Source: Carnobacterium jeotgali MS3
GTDB taxonomy: Bacteria > Bacillota > Bacilli > Lactobacillales > Carnobacteriaceae
Length of the DNA stretch: 64,000 nucleotides
Direction: 5' to 3'
Assembly: GCF_000745125.1 (NCBI RefSeq)
Contig: NZ_JQNF01000010.1
Span: 1-64,000 of the forward strand
The notes beneath the pieces were generated by a model, which saw nothing but the letters and a program-made list of their open reading frames with translations, searched no databases and was not told the DNA's origin. Below are positions 62,939 to 64,000 of this stretch, piece by piece. Both the position numbers and the translations under genes were made by a program. Positions within the stretch are counted from its first letter, which is position 1. Every line of letters begins with the position of its first letter.

Positions 62939-64000
62939 ATGATTCTATTACAAGCACAACATGTTGCCCGTTATTTTGGAGCAGAAGTGTTGTTTGAAAA
63001 TATTTATTTAGAAATTCAAGAAAACTCTCGTATCGCTTTAGTTGGAAGAAATGGTACAGGTAAATCGACTCTTTTAAAAATGATTGCAGATATCGAGCAA
63101 CCTGACTCTGGAAAAATTGTTAAAGGCAAACAAGTCACTATTGGGTATTTGGCTCAAAATACTGGTTTAGCCTCTGAAAGAACTATATGGGATGAAATGT
63201 TACTGGTTTTTGAACCTGTTATCCAACTTGAAAAAGATTTGCGTACTATTGAAAAACAACTTGGAGATCCAGAGCTGCTTTCTAATGAAGAACTATACCA
63301 CGCAACATTAAATCGCTATGACCAGATTCAGCACCGCTTTCGTGAGGAAAACGGCTTCGGATATCAATCTGAGATTCGTTCTGTCTTACATGGTTTTCGT
63401 TTTTATGAAGAAGATTATCTTAAACAAATCAACCAACTTTCGGGTGGCCAAAAAACGCGATTAGCTTTAGCAAAATTATTATTAGAAAAGAAAGACTTAC
63501 TGATTCTTGATGAGCCAACAAACCATTTAGATATCGAAACATTAAGCTGGCTGGAAAGCTATTTGCAATCTTACAAAGGAGCATTGCTGATTGTTTCTCA
63601 TGACCGTTACTTTTTAGACAAAGTCGTAAATGAAGTTTATGAGATTAGCCGTAAAAAGATTTCTCATTACAAAGGAAATTATTCAAGGTATTTAGATCTT
63701 AAAGCGGCACAACTTGAGCAAGAATGGAAAGAATTCGAGAAACAACAAGGCGAAATTGCTAAATTAGAAGATTTTGTCAACCGTAACCTAGTTCGTGCAT
63801 CAACAACGAAAAGAGCGCAAAGCAGACGGAAACAGCTAGAAAAAATGGACCGGATTGATAAGCCTCAAGGAGACGAAAAATCAGCTCGTTTTTCATTTAA
63901 ATCAGAAAAAGCAAGTGGCAATGTGGTATTGTCTTTAACTAATGGTGCAATTGGTTACGACGATACTATTTTATCTAGTCCTATTGCATTAGATGTGCGC
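62939..64000 (+). CDS. ABC-F family ATPase, cut by window end
   Basis: 354 codons are present and the gene runs off the right edge. No membrane segment. First ABC domain: Walker A GRNGTGKSTLL, signature LSGGQKTRLALAKLLL, Walker B DLLILDEPTNHLD and H-switch IVSHDRYF. The linker (KLEDFVNRNLVRASTTKRAQSRRKQLEKM) is the P-site tRNA-interacting motif region of ABC-F proteins. The second ABC domain just begins at 63910. ABC-F proteins act on ribosomes in translation or antibiotic protection. Next to rex it resembles B. subtilis ydiF. Confidence 0.92.
   Translation, partial: MILLQAQHVARYFGAEVLFENIYLEIQENSRIALVGRNGTGKSTLLKMIADIEQPDSGKIVKGKQVTIGYLAQNTGLASERTIWDEMLLVFEPVIQLEKDLRTIEKQLGDPELLSNEELYHATLNRYDQIQHRFREENGFGYQSEIRSVLHGFRFYEEDYLKQINQLSGGQKTRLALAKLLLEKKDLLILDEPTNHLDIETLSWLESYLQSYKGALLIVSHDRYFLDKVVNEVYEISRKKISHYKGNYSRYLDLKAAQLEQEWKEFEKQQGEIAKLEDFVNRNLVRASTTKRAQSRRKQLEKMDRIDKPQGDEKSARFSFKSEKASGNVVLSLTNGAIGYDDTILSSPIALDVR

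Overview
The window is AT-rich Gram-positive DNA whose gene content and order point to a lactic acid bacterium, most likely Carnobacteriaceae (Carnobacterium-like). Pointers are a glgBCDAP glycogen operon with a GH13 hydrolase, groES-groEL under a CIRCE element next to ydiL/ydiK/rex-like genes, an Spx paralog, a split-subunit glycine decarboxylase (gcvPA/gcvPB), and strong AGGAGG ribosome sites with many TTG/GTG starts. The genus is inference; no rRNA is present.

Layout. 1-6852 is a huge, nearly perfect inverted duplication (arms about 3.3 kb). Each arm carries an oppA-like lipoprotein gene, a small membrane protein gene, a DUF4828-type gene and the 5' end of an aspartokinase gene; the arms meet at a noisy centre near 3426. 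The arms differ only by four single-base homopolymer indels that I could find. This looks more like a long-read fold-back or contig-end artefact than biology, though a real palindrome cannot be excluded. 6826-8876: FrnE-like thiol oxidoreductase and an NCS2 purine permease with a structured leader. 9141-19392: glycogen synthesis and degradation operon read on the minus strand (glgB-glgC-glgD-glgA-glgP-GH13). 19888-22090: nfeD-floA membrane microdomain operon with an unknown third gene. 22102-24107: a MITE-like element abutting an intact IS1182-type element. 24122-25894: an ammonium transporter fused to a P-II domain behind a perfect GlnR box. 26042-28650: ROK kinase and an M23 murein hydrolase. 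28851-30431: a compact candidate vitamin B12 module (adenosyltransferase, DUF4430 lipoprotein, ECF S component). 30585-34122: CAP protein, HAD nucleotidase, FAD-linked lactate/glycolate oxidase. 34189-38540: glycine cleavage operon gcvT-gcvH-gcvPA-gcvPB. 38812-43972: Spx-like protein, flavoprotein disulfide reductase, and a RpiR/NanE/PTS amino-sugar locus.

44151-50141: YrhK-like protein, a second orphan oppA paralog, M19 dipeptidase, MFS permease, phosphodiesterase. 50245-50627: another MITE and a strong candidate structured ncRNA with its own promoter and terminator. 50831-53866: glyoxalase-type proteins, GNAT, AEC transporter. 53996-55637: tRNA-Leu(GAG) flanked by small proteins, including a tandem DUF6241-like pair. 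56105-57940: FapA/DUF342 protein. 58744-62620: groEL-groES, CPBP protease, YdiK-like protein, rex. 62939-end: an ABC-F ATPase cut by the window edge.

The most unusual items are the giant palindrome, a family of four short MITE-like repeats (one with a perfect 8-bp target duplication, two with 7/8), the unassigned structured RNA at 50421-50627, and the B12 module. All comparisons were made by eye; no searches were run.
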